Assembly: GCF_008634025.1 (NCBI RefSeq)
Contig: NZ_PDCM01000001.1
Coordinates: 3,442,501 to 3,506,500, forward strand
Length of the DNA: 64,000 nucleotides
Origin: Streptomyces albofaciens JCM 4342
Lineage (GTDB): Bacteria; Actinomycetota; Actinomycetes; Streptomycetales; Streptomycetaceae
Reading direction: 5' to 3'
Position numbers and translations under genes: made by a program. Positions 15,784-24,707 of this stretch are shown here, in pieces. Numbering within the stretch: the stretch's first letter is position 1; each line of letters opens with the position of its first letter. The notes under the pieces were generated by a model that was given only the letters and a program-made list of their open reading frames with translations, was not told where the DNA came from and did not search any database.

Positions 15784-18246
15784 TCACGGAAGGTCGGGCA
15801 GGTCCTCCGCGTACAGCAGTGTGAGATCGTCGGTGTCCGGGTCGGCCAGCAGGGCGACCCGGCCCGCGTGCCGCTCGACCATCGCCTCGAACGTCTGCCG
15901 GGCGGTCCGGCCGTTGCCGAACGACGGCCCCTTGGGCAGCGCGGTGAAGTACTTGAGCAGGGCCTCGCCCGCCCCCTCGGCCAGCCGGTACTCATGCTCC
16001 TCGCCCTGCTGCTCGACGATCCGCAGCAGGTCCTCCGGCGCGTAGTCGGCGAAGGTGATGGTGCGGGAGAAGCGCGAGGCCACCCCCGGGTTGACGGCGA
16101 GGAAGCGCTCCATCTCGGCGGTGTAGCCGGCCACGATCACCACCACCGCCTCCCGGTGGTCCTCCATCAGCTTCACCAGCGTGTCGATCGCCTCGCGCCC
16201 GAAGTCCCGCCCGGAGTCCTCCGGCGAGAGCGCGTACGCCTCGTCGATGAACAGCACCCCGCCGCGCGCCCGGTCGAACGCCTCCTGCGTACGGATCGCC
16301 GTGGACCCGATGTGCTCGCCGACCAGATCCACCCGGGACACCTCGACCAGGTGCCCGCGCTCCAGCACGTCCAGCGAGGCCAGGATCTCGCCGTAGAGCC
16401 GGGCGACCGTGGTCTTGCCGGTGCCGGGGGAGCCGGTGAAGACCAGGTGGCGGCGGACCGAGGCGGCCTTGAGGCCGGCCTCCCGGCGCCGCCGCCCCAC
16501 CTCGATCATGTTGATCAGGCTGCGCACCTCGCGCTTGACGCTCTCCAGGCCGACCAGCCGGTCCAGTTCGCCGAGCACCTCGTCGGAGGGGCGGCGCTCG
16601 GGGGCGGGCGTCGCGGGCTCGGCGGCGGCCGACGCGGGCGCGGGCGGCGCGGTCTGCGCGCCCTGGACCGGTGCGTTCCCCAGCACCCCCGCCGTCCGCG
16701 CCTCCGGTACGGCCGCCGGCGCCCGCACCTCGGGGGCCGGGACCAGCGGGTCGCCCACCGCGCGGCTCTCGTCGCTGGTGCAGTCCCGCACCGCCGGCCC
16801 GCCCGTGTGTCCGGCGCCGCCGTCCGCGAACTCGTACCCGCCACGCGCGCACCGCTCCGTACGGCAGCGCGTCAGCGTCGCGCGGCACCCGTCGATGATG
16901 TGGAACCCGTACCCGGAACTGCCCGTCACCCGGCAGGAGTCGAACGTGCCGCGGCCCTCGGCGGAGACGTAGAAGCCCGCCTCGACCGGTGCGGCGACCG
17001 TGCAGCGCTCGACGGTGGGGTCGGCGCCCTTGGTCACGATCACCCCGGTCTGGGCCGCGTCGATGGTGCAGTTGGCGAGCGTGCCGCCGCTGCCGTGGTC
17101 GCGGAACCAGGCGCCGGTCGCCGCCTCCCGGATGCGGCAGTCGTCGAGCTGCACGGTCGCCCCGTCGCTCACCGACACCGCCGTGTTGCGCACCTGCGAC
17201 AGGTCGGAGTCCACCACGTCCGCGCGCGAGCCCCGGTCCAGTACGAACAGCGCGTCCGGCACGTCGTGCACCCGCGTCGCCTCCAGCACGGCGGTCGCGC
17301 CGTCGCTGACCCACACCGCCGGGTAGTCGCCCGTACTGTCGTGGATCTCGCACCGGTTGGCGTCCACCCGGGTGCCCGGGTCCCACACGGACAGCCCGTT
17401 GCGGCCGAAGCGGCGCACCGTGCTGCGGGTCAGCGTGAGCACCGACCGGGACCGCAGGTCCACCGCGTTCTCCGGGATGTCGTGGATGTCGCAGTCGGCG
17501 AGGGTGAGCACCGCGTCGGTGTCCAGGGTGATGCCGTCGGCCGAGGTCCGGTGCACCGTGCAGTCGGTCAGCTGGCCGCTCGCCCGCGCGGCCACCTGTA
17601 CGCCCGCGCCCTTGATCTCGTACAGTTCGCAGCCGACCGCCTCGACGCCGCTGCCCTCGTCGTTGACCGACAGGCCCGCGCCCGAGGCGTGCCGCACCCG
17701 GCAGTTCTCCAGCCGCGGGTGCGCGCCGCCGCGCACCGCGATCCCGGTCTGCCCGGCGGCCACCACCTCGCACTCCTCGAAGATGCCGCCCGCGCCGTCC
17801 AGCACACTGATGCCCACGCCGCCCGGGTTGTCCACCGAACAGCGGCGCACGGTCGGGCGCGCGCCCCCGCGCACCTCGATGCCGGAGGCCGAGCGGGTGA
17901 CCACCCGCAGCCCGTCCAGCTCCGGCGCCCCGTCCTCCACCAGCACCGCGGGCGCGGTGGAGTCCTGGCCCTCCACCTGGATGTCCTGGACCGTCGCGGA
18001 GGCCCGTACGGTCAGCGCGACGCCGTCGGCGGGCGCGATCCGCACCGACCCGCGCGCGCCGTCCGGCCCCCGCAGCGTCACCGCGCGCACCAGCACCAGG
18101 TTCTCGCGGTAGGTGCCAGCGCCCACGGTCAGCACGTCACCGTCCCCGGCGGCGTCCAGGGCCGCGGCCAGGGAGCTGTACTCGCCCGTGCGGCGCCGCC
18201 ACCGCGATGTGCCCGTGTGCGTCACCTGGACCGAGCCCTGTGCCAT
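15784..18246 (-). CDS. Right-handed beta-helix repeat protein fused to a CbxX/EccA-like AAA+ ATPase
   Basis: 820 residues from ATG 18246. Residues 1 to about 480 are about twenty rungs of a pectate-lyase-like parallel beta helix, with recurring VRDC/VEGG-type turns such as GIEVRGGARPTVRRCSVDNP. A proline/alanine-rich linker of about 70 residues follows. The C-terminal 260 residues form an AAA+ domain with Walker A GSPGTGKTTVARLYGEIL, Walker B GGVLFIDEAYALS and arginine-finger region VASRFSRTITFADY. Related ATPases include CbbX (Rubisco activase) and EccA of type VII secretion. The helix could bind a glycan or protein that the ATPase remodels; that is inference. No secretion signal is visible. 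Confidence 0.85.
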   Translation of the reverse strand: MAQGSVQVTHTGTSRWRRRTGEYSSLAAALDAAGDGDVLTVGAGTYRENLVLVRAVTLRGPDGARGSVRIAPADGVALTVRASATVQDIQVEGQDSTAPAVLVEDGAPELDGLRVVTRSASGIEVRGGARPTVRRCSVDNPGGVGISVLDGAGGIFEECEVVAAGQTGIAVRGGAHPRLENCRVRHASGAGLSVNDEGSGVEAVGCELYEIKGAGVQVAARASGQLTDCTVHRTSADGITLDTDAVLTLADCDIHDIPENAVDLRSRSVLTLTRSTVRRFGRNGLSVWDPGTRVDANRCEIHDSTGDYPAVWVSDGATAVLEATRVHDVPDALFVLDRGSRADVVDSDLSQVRNTAVSVSDGATVQLDDCRIREAATGAWFRDHGSGGTLANCTIDAAQTGVIVTKGADPTVERCTVAAPVEAGFYVSAEGRGTFDSCRVTGSSGYGFHIIDGCRATLTRCRTERCARGGYEFADGGAGHTGGPAVRDCTSDESRAVGDPLVPAPEVRAPAAVPEARTAGVLGNAPVQGAQTAPPAPASAAAEPATPAPERRPSDEVLGELDRLVGLESVKREVRSLINMIEVGRRRREAGLKAASVRRHLVFTGSPGTGKTTVARLYGEILASLDVLERGHLVEVSRVDLVGEHIGSTAIRTQEAFDRARGGVLFIDEAYALSPEDSGRDFGREAIDTLVKLMEDHREAVVVIVAGYTAEMERFLAVNPGVASRFSRTITFADYAPEDLLRIVEQQGEEHEYRLAEGAGEALLKYFTALPKGPSFGNGRTARQTFEAMVERHAGRVALLADPDTDDLTLLYAEDLPDLP

Positions 18247-18434
18247 GGCGCTGTCGTGCCCCCACCTCGTGCGGCTGTTACCGGCCCGGCAGTTGTACGT
18301 CCGCGTATGTCCGCGTTCGTATGCCCGGGACCCCAGCCGGGAGGCTGGACGCTCCACCGTAGCGCGCCCGAAGGGCGCCGGATGACATGGTCAGCCTGTA
18401 TGACCGGGGCCGTTCCGGCGCCCGCCGCGGCAGT

Positions 18435-19040
18435 TCAGCTGCCCGCTCCGGCCCGTCCCCAATCCTGGCCCGCGCGCTCCCACGCCCGCTCCCAGCTCCG
18501 GTACCGGCAGGTCAGCAGCCGCCGTACGGCCAGCCGCCGGCCGCCCTCGACCGCGCCCGCCGCCAGGCCCGCCGCGGCGAGCCCGGCGAAGACCGCGTGC
18601 GCCTCGGCCGTCCCGGCGTCCATCGGCCGCGGCACCACCCGGCCCCGGTCGTCGGTCCAGACACGGAACCGCTCGCCGACGCGCACGGCGTGCGGCGCGG
18701 CGATCCGGCCGCTGTGCCCGCTGCCGTCCCGCCCGGTCCAGTGGGCGACCACCCGGCGGTGCGCGTTCCGGGCGGACGAGGTCTCGGAATCGGGGTCGAA
18801 GGAGGCGCGGGGCAGGGCCCGGTCCGCCGTCGCCCAGACCTGGTGCCGCTCCTGCGCCTGTGTCCGTACGGACCTGAGCAGCGCGCCCTTCGCGACGCCG
18901 CCCACGGCCAGGCCCGCGAGGACACCGCCCAGCGCCATCAGCACGACGGCGGCCAGCGCCACCCACGCCTCCAGCAGATCCGTTGTCCGGCGCAGCGGGT
19001 TGCGCCGCCAGCGCCACAGCCCGGCGATGACACGTACCAC
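18435..19040 (-). CDS. Rv1733c-family membrane protein
   Basis: 201 residues with two membrane segments (AWVALAAVVLMALGGVLAGL near residue 25, and VFAGLAAAGLAAGAVEGG near residue 150) flanking an extracytoplasmic beta-rich domain of about 95 residues. RRNPLRRTTDLLEAWVAL at the start is the signature of the Rv1733c family, widespread in Streptomyces. The function is unknown; the mycobacterial member is a dormancy antigen. It lies 188 bp upstream of the beta-helix/AAA gene on the same strand. Divergent from it is the CBS-BON gene. Confidence 0.85.
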   Translation of the reverse strand: MVRVIAGLWRWRRNPLRRTTDLLEAWVALAAVVLMALGGVLAGLAVGGVAKGALLRSVRTQAQERHQVWATADRALPRASFDPDSETSSARNAHRRVVAHWTGRDGSGHSGRIAAPHAVRVGERFRVWTDDRGRVVPRPMDAGTAEAHAVFAGLAAAGLAAGAVEGGRRLAVRRLLTCRYRSWERAWERAGQDWGRAGAGS

Positions 19041-19284
19041 TTCGTACCCCCTCTCCCTGTCCGCAGGTACCTCGTCAGGCGCACGTCATGCACGCAACGG
19101 GCGGCGGATCACCGGCGCGGCACGCGCCGGACCGCGTCGTGGGCGAGGGGGAGGGCGGCGTACGGTCCCGGGCCCGTACGGCACTCCGTCACCTGCCGGG
19201 CGCGGACCGTATCGCCGTGTGCGCGGGCTTCAGGGACCCCGGGCGGCGGCCGACACTGTACCCCTGCCTGAGGGAGGCCCCGCG

Positions 19285-20010
19285 ATGGATCACCGACAGG
19301 TCGGCCGGCTCATGAACACCGAGGTCGTCAGGGCCCGGTCCGGCACCTCGTTCCGGGAAGTCGTCAATCTGCTGAGCCGGCACCGCAAGACGGGGCTGCC
19401 GGTCGTCGACGCGGACGGCAAGGTGCTGGGCGTCATCTCCGAGACGGACCTGATGTTCCGCCAGGCCGCGCAGGACATGCTGCAGAACCGCTGGTACAAC
19501 CGCCGCCGGCTGACCGGCAGCGCCCGCGCGGCGCGCGCGAGGAAGCGCGGCCTGCGCGCGGGCGAGCTGATGACCTCGCCGCCGGTGACCATCGGGCCCC
19601 ACCAGACCGTCACCGAGGCCGCCCGGCTGATGGTGACCGGGAAGCTGGACCGGCTGCCGGTCGTCGACGCGGAGGGCCGGCTGTGCGGGCTGGTGACCCG
19701 CACCGACCTGCTGCAGGTCTTCCTGCGCCCGGACGAGGAGATCCGCGAGGAACTGGTCACCGAGGTCCTCGTGCGCACCCTCGCCCTCAAGCCGGGCGCG
19801 ATCGGCGTGTCCGTACGGGCGGGGGTGGTGACGCTGACCGGGCGGCTGGCGCGCAGCAGCGAGGTGGCCCTGGCGCTGCGGCTGGCGGGCCGCATCGACG
19901 GGGTGGTGGCGGTGGTCGACCAACTGGAGTACGCGCACGACGACGCGGCCGAGCAGCAGGGCGAACAGACCGTACGGGACCGGGCGCAGGAGTGGCTGCG
20001 GCGGATGTGA
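19285..20010 (+). CDS. CBS-domain pair with C-terminal BON domain
   Basis: 241 residues from ATG 19285, with GGGAGG upstream. Two CBS motifs lie at about residues 8-60 (LPVVDADGKVLGVISETDL) and 93-148 (LPVVDAEGRLCGLVTRTDLL). The C-terminal BON domain is at about residues 155-215 (VSVRAGVVTLTGRLARSSEV). CBS pairs bind adenine nucleotides, and BON domains contact membranes or phospholipids; the combination is common in actinobacteria, often beside stress or dormancy genes. The neighbouring divergent Rv1733c-family gene fits that theme. No enzyme domain is present. Confidence 0.9.
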   Translation: MDHRQVGRLMNTEVVRARSGTSFREVVNLLSRHRKTGLPVVDADGKVLGVISETDLMFRQAAQDMLQNRWYNRRRLTGSARAARARKRGLRAGELMTSPPVTIGPHQTVTEAARLMVTGKLDRLPVVDAEGRLCGLVTRTDLLQVFLRPDEEIREELVTEVLVRTLALKPGAIGVSVRAGVVTLTGRLARSSEVALALRLAGRIDGVVAVVDQLEYAHDDAAEQQGEQTVRDRAQEWLRRM

Positions 20011-20061
20011 CCGGGGCCGGCCGCGCGGGCCGGCGCCGGGCCGGGGCGTGGACGCGGGCCC

Positions 20062-20556
20062 CTACCGGACCGGCGCCGGTCCGGGGGACGTGGGCTCCGA
20101 CCGTACCCGTACCGCGAGGATGACCTCGGCGCCCCGGGCGCCGGGCGTCCCGCCGGCGCCGGCCCGGACCGTGAACCGGTCCGCCACCAGGCGCGCGAGC
20201 CACAGCCCGCGCCCGTTGTGCGCTCCGTCGAGCCCCGGCAGCAGTTCCGGGATCACGGTCTCGCTGAAGCCGGGGCCCGAATCGCTGATACGGCACTCCA
20301 GTTCGTCACCGACGCGCCGCAGCACCAGCCGCCCCGAGCCGCCCGCGTGCTCCACCGCGTTGCCCGCGATCTCGTCCACGGCCAGCACGAACTCGCCGCG
20401 CCGCGGTTCCGCCAGGCCCTCGCGGACGGCGCACTCCTCCACCAGCAGCCGCAGCTGCGGCAGCAGGCGCGCGGTGAAGCGCCGCTTCAGCAGGCAGGCG
20501 GCGGCCCGGGTGTCCACGGGGTCGTCCTCGGACATGGCCGGTTCCGGGGTCAGCAC
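20062..20556 (-). CDS. RsbW-like anti-sigma/ATP-binding protein
   Basis: 164 residues from GTG 20556, which overlaps the upstream stop and is preceded by GGAGGTGG; ATG 20535 is an alternative start with a weaker ribosome site. Single HATPase_c_2 domain with N box VLAVDEIAGNAVEHA, then ISDSGPGFS and NGRGLWLARLVADR. It probably acts as a serine kinase or anti-sigma partner. Coupling to the MEDS-STAS protein suggests a partner-switch pair: the STAS domain would bind this ATPase. The last codons overlap a 20-bp palindrome (20065-20084), which may also serve as transcription terminator. Confidence 0.85.
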   Translation of the reverse strand: MLTPEPAMSEDDPVDTRAAACLLKRRFTARLLPQLRLLVEECAVREGLAEPRRGEFVLAVDEIAGNAVEHAGGSGRLVLRRVGDELECRISDSGPGFSETVIPELLPGLDGAHNGRGLWLARLVADRFTVRAGAGGTPGARGAEVILAVRVRSEPTSPGPAPVR

Positions 20557-21446
20557 GGCCGGACCACCTCCGTCATGAGCAGCCGTGGCACCGCGCCCGC
20601 GCCGAGCCGGTGCAGGGTGCGCGCCTGCGGGGGAAGGCAGCGGACCTCGACCACGTCGTGCACGGCGGCCCGTCCGGCGAGCGCGAGCAGCGTGGTGGCG
20701 CAGCCCACCGACAGGAAGTGCAGCCGGGTCAGGTCGACGGTGAGCCGGCGGGTGCCGGTGGTGCCGGACAGGGCCAGCTCCAGCGCCACGGCGAAGTCGG
20801 CCCGCACACCGGTGTCCGCCTCGCCGACGAAGCACAGGCTGCCGTCGGCGCCGCGCACCGTGCGCAGGGTGCCGAGCCGCTCCACGAGGCTGCGCGGATG
20901 CGCCCGGTCCATGGCGTACAGCACCTCGCGGTCGAACCAGCGGCGGTCGTAGGCGCAGACCTCGCTGTACGGACGGTCCTCGAACAGCACGTCCGCGTGC
21001 GTCTCACGCTGCATCATCACCCGTACGTCGGCGTTCAGGTCGGGCACCCACCGCATGTCGATGAAGGCCCGCAGGCCCGTGAAGCCCTCGCCGGCGGCGC
21101 GCGCGGTCTCCGCGGACAGCCGCCCCAGCTGCCGCTCGGGGGTGAACCGGGCGTCCGGGCGGATCAGCCCCCGCATGCTGCTCAGCACCAGCTGCCCGCG
21201 CTCACGGGCGGTGACGGTGCTGCGGCCGGTGAAGTCGAGCCGGGCCAGCACCTCGGCCTCCGGGAGCCATGGGTCGGGGAAGAGGAGGACCTTCTCCCCC
21301 CGGGCGAGCCCGAGCCGCACGAAGGCGGTCACGACCTCCCAGCGCACCTCGTCATCGTCGTAGCTCACGAAGGCGTGGTCCCCGGGGCGCATGTGCTGCA
21401 CCGGAATGAGATGGTCCCCGGGCGCCTCCCCGGACGGCATCGTCAC
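20550..21446 (-). CDS. MEDS-domain protein with C-terminal STAS domain
   Basis: 298 residues. The N-terminal two thirds form a MEDS (methanogen/methylotroph DcmR sensory) domain, with HMRPGDHAFVSYDDDEVRWE at the start and VCAYDRRWFDREVLYAMDRAHP near residue 175. The C-terminal STAS-like domain contains TVDLTRLHFLSVGCATTLL, with Cys where anti-anti-sigma proteins usually have the phosphorylatable Ser/Thr region. Such proteins are thought to sense a small ligand and pass the signal to an anti-sigma ATPase; the overlapping downstream HATPase gene is the obvious partner. Ligand and sigma factor are unknown. Confidence 0.85.
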   Translation of the reverse strand: MTMPSGEAPGDHLIPVQHMRPGDHAFVSYDDDEVRWEVVTAFVRLGLARGEKVLLFPDPWLPEAEVLARLDFTGRSTVTARERGQLVLSSMRGLIRPDARFTPERQLGRLSAETARAAGEGFTGLRAFIDMRWVPDLNADVRVMMQRETHADVLFEDRPYSEVCAYDRRWFDREVLYAMDRAHPRSLVERLGTLRTVRGADGSLCFVGEADTGVRADFAVALELALSGTTGTRRLTVDLTRLHFLSVGCATTLLALAGRAAVHDVVEVRCLPPQARTLHRLGAGAVPRLLMTEVVRPC

Positions 21447-21585
21447 CTGGACACTCCCGCTGTCGGCATGGCCGTGCGCTCACTGTAGGCAGCCGGACAC
21501 GCGCCCGCAATGCGGCCCGGGCGGGTGGGCTCCGGGGCCGGACGGGGCGTCAGCGGGCCGCCGGGCGGGGGCGGGCGACGGGCCC

Positions 21586-22425
21586 TCAGGTACGCGGGCG
21601 GCGGTCGAGCACCTCGAAGGGGTCGCCGACACGGAGGGTGCCGGTGCCCTCCGGGATCAGGTTCTGGCCGAAGACGAGCTGGTCACCGACGCGGCGGTGG
21701 CGGGCCAGGGTGCGCAGCGGTTCCTTGCCGCGCTGCCCGGTGCGCTGGTCGGTGGTGGTGATCACGCACCGTCCGCACGGTTTCACCACCCGGAAGGTGA
21801 TCTCTCCGATCCGTATCCGCCGCCACTCGTCCTCGTCCCAGGGCGCGGTGCCCTCCACCACGACGTTCGGCCGGAAGCGGTCCATCGGCAGCGGGGCCTC
21901 GCCCGGGTGCCGTCCCTCGGCGACGAGGGAGTTGAGGGCGTCGAGCGAGGCGGTGGTGGTGAGGAGCAGCGGGAAGCCGTCGGCGAACCCGACCGTCTCG
22001 CCGGGGCGCGCGTAGCCGGGGTCCACCGGCCGTCTCCTGGCCGGATCGTCCAGGTGGACCAGCCGTACGGGCGCGTCCAGATACCCGCTGAACCACTCGG
22101 CGGCGGCGCCGGACGCGGGCACCGCCTCGACCTCGTCGCGCCAGATCCCGACCGTGACCGTGGCGCCGGGCTCCGGCACCGCGACGGTCAGCGGCGGCAT
22201 GCCCGGGGCGGTCAGCCGGAGCGCGCCGTCCGCGAGTTCCGTGGCGGTGACGGCCGCCAGGCCCGGCCGGGAGCGCTGGGTGACGAACCGGTGCGCGGCG
22301 TCGACCAGCATCCAGCGGCGGTCCCCGGCGATCCCCCACGGCTCCACGACCGCTTCGCCGGGGCCGGACCCCGCCATGGATTTGACCGGATAGCGGTGGA
22401 TGGCGCGGAGGGAAGGTTTCGGCAC
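21586..22425 (-). CDS. MOSC-domain protein
   Basis: 279 residues. The N-terminal MOSC_N beta barrel begins with LRAIHRYPVKSMAGSGPGEA and includes GIAGDRRWMLVDAAHRFVTQR. The C-terminal MOSC domain has MDRFRPNVVVEG and the conserved cysteine motif VKPCGRCVITTTDQRTGQRG. The family binds molybdenum cofactor sulfide and includes mARC-type reductases and the C-terminus of Moco sulfurase; the cysteine in KPCGRC is the expected Mo ligand. It could reduce N-hydroxylated compounds. Separate transcription is suggested by the 139-bp gap to the upstream MEDS gene. Confidence 0.9.
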   Translation of the reverse strand: MPKPSLRAIHRYPVKSMAGSGPGEAVVEPWGIAGDRRWMLVDAAHRFVTQRSRPGLAAVTATELADGALRLTAPGMPPLTVAVPEPGATVTVGIWRDEVEAVPASGAAAEWFSGYLDAPVRLVHLDDPARRRPVDPGYARPGETVGFADGFPLLLTTTASLDALNSLVAEGRHPGEAPLPMDRFRPNVVVEGTAPWDEDEWRRIRIGEITFRVVKPCGRCVITTTDQRTGQRGKEPLRTLARHRRVGDQLVFGQNLIPEGTGTLRVGDPFEVLDRRPRT

Positions 22426-22518
22426 GCCCCCATCCTGCCAGCCGCCCCCACCGCCCCGGTGACCGGTCCCGCACCGGGGTACAGGACCGGTTCCCCGCCC
22501 GCGTACGGCTCGTGCGGG

Positions 22519-22980
22519 TCAGTAGCCGCGCGGGTACTGACGGCCGTACGGATCGTCGTACGGCGACGGGGACGGCGCGGGCCGGGGCGCGACCGGACCG
22601 GCCGGGCGCATGGCGTCGTAGCCGACGTTGTTCCCGGTGGGACGCTGGGGCTGTTGCTGCTGGGCGGGATAGCCGCGGGAGCCCGCCTGCTGCTGCGGGA
22701 TGTACGGCGCCGGGGTGCTCTGCAGCGGCGCCACCGGCTGGGCCGCGGCGCCCGGATAACCGGGGCCGGGCTGCGGCTGGGACGGCGCGGCGGGCAGCGC
22801 GGGCAGGGCCGACGGGAGGGCGGGCATGTACGACGAGCCCGTGTCGTAGGGCAACTCGACGCGGATCGGGGCAATCTGCGGCGTGCCGCGCTCGGCGACG
22901 AGGGAGTCGTAGATCGGGGTGTCCGGGAAGGACGGCGAAGCGTAGTAGCCGCCGCCGTAGGTAGAGCGGGGGGAGGTCAT
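22519..22980 (-). CDS. DUF6643 family proline/glutamine-rich protein
   Basis: 153 residues. A conserved-looking N-terminus (MTSPRSTYGGGYYASPSFPD and YDSLVAERGTPQIAPIR) is followed by a low-complexity tail rich in Pro, Gln, Ala and Tyr. There is no signal peptide or membrane segment. I associate this N-terminus with DUF6643, a Streptomyces-specific family of unknown function. It is divergent from the TerD gene across a 260-bp intergenic region that contains an inverted repeat; both products have Tyr/Pro/Gln-rich disordered segments. Confidence 0.75.
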   Translation of the reverse strand: MTSPRSTYGGGYYASPSFPDTPIYDSLVAERGTPQIAPIRVELPYDTGSSYMPALPSALPALPAAPSQPQPGPGYPGAAAQPVAPLQSTPAPYIPQQQAGSRGYPAQQQQPQRPTGNNVGYDAMRPAGPVAPRPAPSPSPYDDPYGRQYPRGY

Positions 22981-23035
22981 ACCTCATAAGTTAAGCCCAC
23001 GATGTGCCGGTTGGGGAGCCTGAAAAGAGGGTTGT

Positions 23036-23052
23036 TTCACGTGTCGCGTGAA
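23036..23052. promoter_or_regulatory. Inverted repeat in the DUF6643/TerD divergent promoter region
   Basis: TTCACG (23036-23041) and CGTGAA (23047-23052) are perfect inverted arms around a 5-base spacer, in an unusually AT-rich interval between the divergent DUF6643 and TerD genes. Binding of a dimeric regulator is likely; which one is not known. Confidence 0.45.
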
Positions 23053-23240
23053 GCCCGCGATCCACAATGCGAGCGAACTTGGCAAAATCGGTCGCGAACG
23101 CCCGTAGGAATCGTGTAAAGGCCGTGGCCACATCAGATGAACGGCGGACATTTTTCGGCAAGTAGGTTGGAACCTGCCACCGTGCAGTAGGGGGCGCCGC
23201 ACAGCGGCCCGGCGAGCGAAGCGAGAGGAAGGGCGCCACG

Positions 23241-24668
23241 ATGTCGATGCCCAAGGGGAGCAACGTCGCGGTACCGGCCACGTCGGTACGGCTGGAACTG
23301 GGCTGGCGCACCGGACCCGGCACCCCGGACGTGGACGCGTCCGCACTGCTGCTGACCACGGCCGGCAAGGTCCGCGACGACGCGGACTTCGTCTTCTACA
23401 ACCAGCCCGCGCACGCCTCGGGAGCCGTCCGCCACGAGGGCAAGCGCCCCGCCGGGGACACGGTGACCGACCGGCTGGCCGTCGACCTGGACCGGCTGGA
23501 GCCCGCCGTGGACAAGGTGGTGCTCGCCGCCTCCGCCGACGGCGGCGCCTTCGGCCGGGTCGCCGGGCTGCACATCCGGGTGCTCGACGCGGGCAGCGGC
23601 GCCGAACTCGCCCGCTTCGACAGCCAGGACGCCACCGCCGAGACGGCCTTCGTGCTCGGGGAGCTCTACCGGCGGCAGGGCGCGTGGAAGTTCCGGGCGG
23701 TCGGGCAGGGGTACGACACCGGGCTGGCCGGGCTGGCCACGGACTTCGGCATCAGCGTGGAGGAGGAGCCCCCGGCCGCCGTACCGGCCGCCCCGGCCCC
23801 GCCGCCCGCGGCCCCGGTTCCGCCGCCCGCCGCGCCCCCGGCGGCCCCCGCCGCGCCGCCCGCCCAGCCGTACGGCGCGTACCCGCCGCCTCCGGCGCAG
23901 CCTCAGCCCCAGCCGTACGGCGCGTACCCGCCGCCTCCGGCCCCGCCCGCCCAGCCGTACGGCGCCGCCCCCGTGCCCGCCCCCGCCCCGCCCGTGAGCC
24001 TGTCCAAGGTCACCCTCACCAAGGAGGCGCCCGCCGTCTCCCTGACGAAGCAGGGCGGCACCTCCGGGGCGATGCGGGTGAACCTGAACTGGCAGCAGGC
24101 CGGCGGGCAGGCCAAGCGCCTGGGCAAGAAGCTGGGCCGCAAGACCATGGAGGCGCTGGGCGCCCGCGGCGCGCTGCTGCCGCAGTCCGGCGACCTGGAC
24201 CTCGACCTGTGCGCGCTGTACGAGCTCACCGACGGCAGCGCGGGCGTGATCCACCCCATCGGCGGCAACTTCGGCACACTGCACGCCCCGCCGTACATCC
24301 AGCTCGACCGGGACGACCGCACCGGCGCCGTCGCCGCGGGGGAGAACCTGACCATCAACCTGGACCACCAGGCGAGCTTCCGGCGCATCCTCGTGTTCGT
24401 GACGGTCTACGCGGGCGCCCGGAGCTTCGAGGGGCTGCACGCCACGGTCACGCTCCAGCCCCAGTACGGCGCCCCCGTCGACTTCTCGCTCGACGAGTGC
24501 ACCGTGCCGTCCACCGTCTGCGCCCTCGCCCTGATCACCAACACCGGCGGCGAACTGGTGGTGCGGCGCGAGGCCCGCTACCTGGTCCCCGCGCCGGGCG
24601 TCAGCCCGCAGCGCACCGTCGACGAGGCGTACGGCTGGGGGCTGAACTGGTCCCCGGCCAGCAAGTGA
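23241..24668 (+). CDS. Two-domain TerD-family (tellurium resistance/stress) protein
   Basis: 475 residues. The first TerD domain covers about residues 1-175 (start [68 protein letters not shown]). A linker of about 75 residues contains [10 protein letters not shown] repeats. The second TerD-related domain covers about 255-475 ([35 protein letters not shown]). The canonical DxDA calcium-binding segment is in the first domain. TerD proteins bind calcium at the membrane and contribute to metal, redox and phage-stress responses. No other ter genes adjoin, so this is a solitary regulator-like member. GAGAGGAAGGGCG provides the ribosome site. Confidence 0.9.
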   Translation: MSMPKGSNVAVPATSVRLELGWRTGPGTPDVDASALLLTTAGKVRDDADFVFYNQPAHASGAVRHEGKRPAGDTVTDRLAVDLDRLEPAVDKVVLAASADGGAFGRVAGLHIRVLDAGSGAELARFDSQDATAETAFVLGELYRRQGAWKFRAVGQGYDTGLAGLATDFGISVEEEPPAAVPAAPAPPPAAPVPPPAAPPAAPAAPPAQPYGAYPPPPAQPQPQPYGAYPPPPAPPAQPYGAAPVPAPAPPVSLSKVTLTKEAPAVSLTKQGGTSGAMRVNLNWQQAGGQAKRLGKKLGRKTMEALGARGALLPQSGDLDLDLCALYELTDGSAGVIHPIGGNFGTLHAPPYIQLDRDDRTGAVAAGENLTINLDHQASFRRILVFVTVYAGARSFEGLHATVTLQPQYGAPVDFSLDECTVPSTVCALALITNTGGELVVRREARYLVPAPGVSPQRTVDEAYGWGLNWSPASK

Positions 24669-24707
24669 GCGCCTGCCGAGGCGAACGACCGCCGCAGTGA
24701 GCGCCCG

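Noticed and set aside
13649..16045. Long plus-strand Arg/Pro-rich open frame
   Set aside because: Frame-shifted shadow of the membrane hydrolase gene; the composition is typical of out-of-frame GC-rich sequence.
15778..19284. Plus-strand extension of the CBS-BON frame by more than 1100 codons
   Set aside because: It is antisense to the beta-helix/AAA and Rv1733c genes and has no homology; the real start is ATG 19285.
20065..20084. Perfect 20-bp palindrome CCGGACCGGC/GCCGGTCCGG as operator
   Set aside because: It lies inside the last codons of the ATPase gene at a convergent gene end, where a terminator is likelier than an operator; it has no loop, so only a shortened stem could form.
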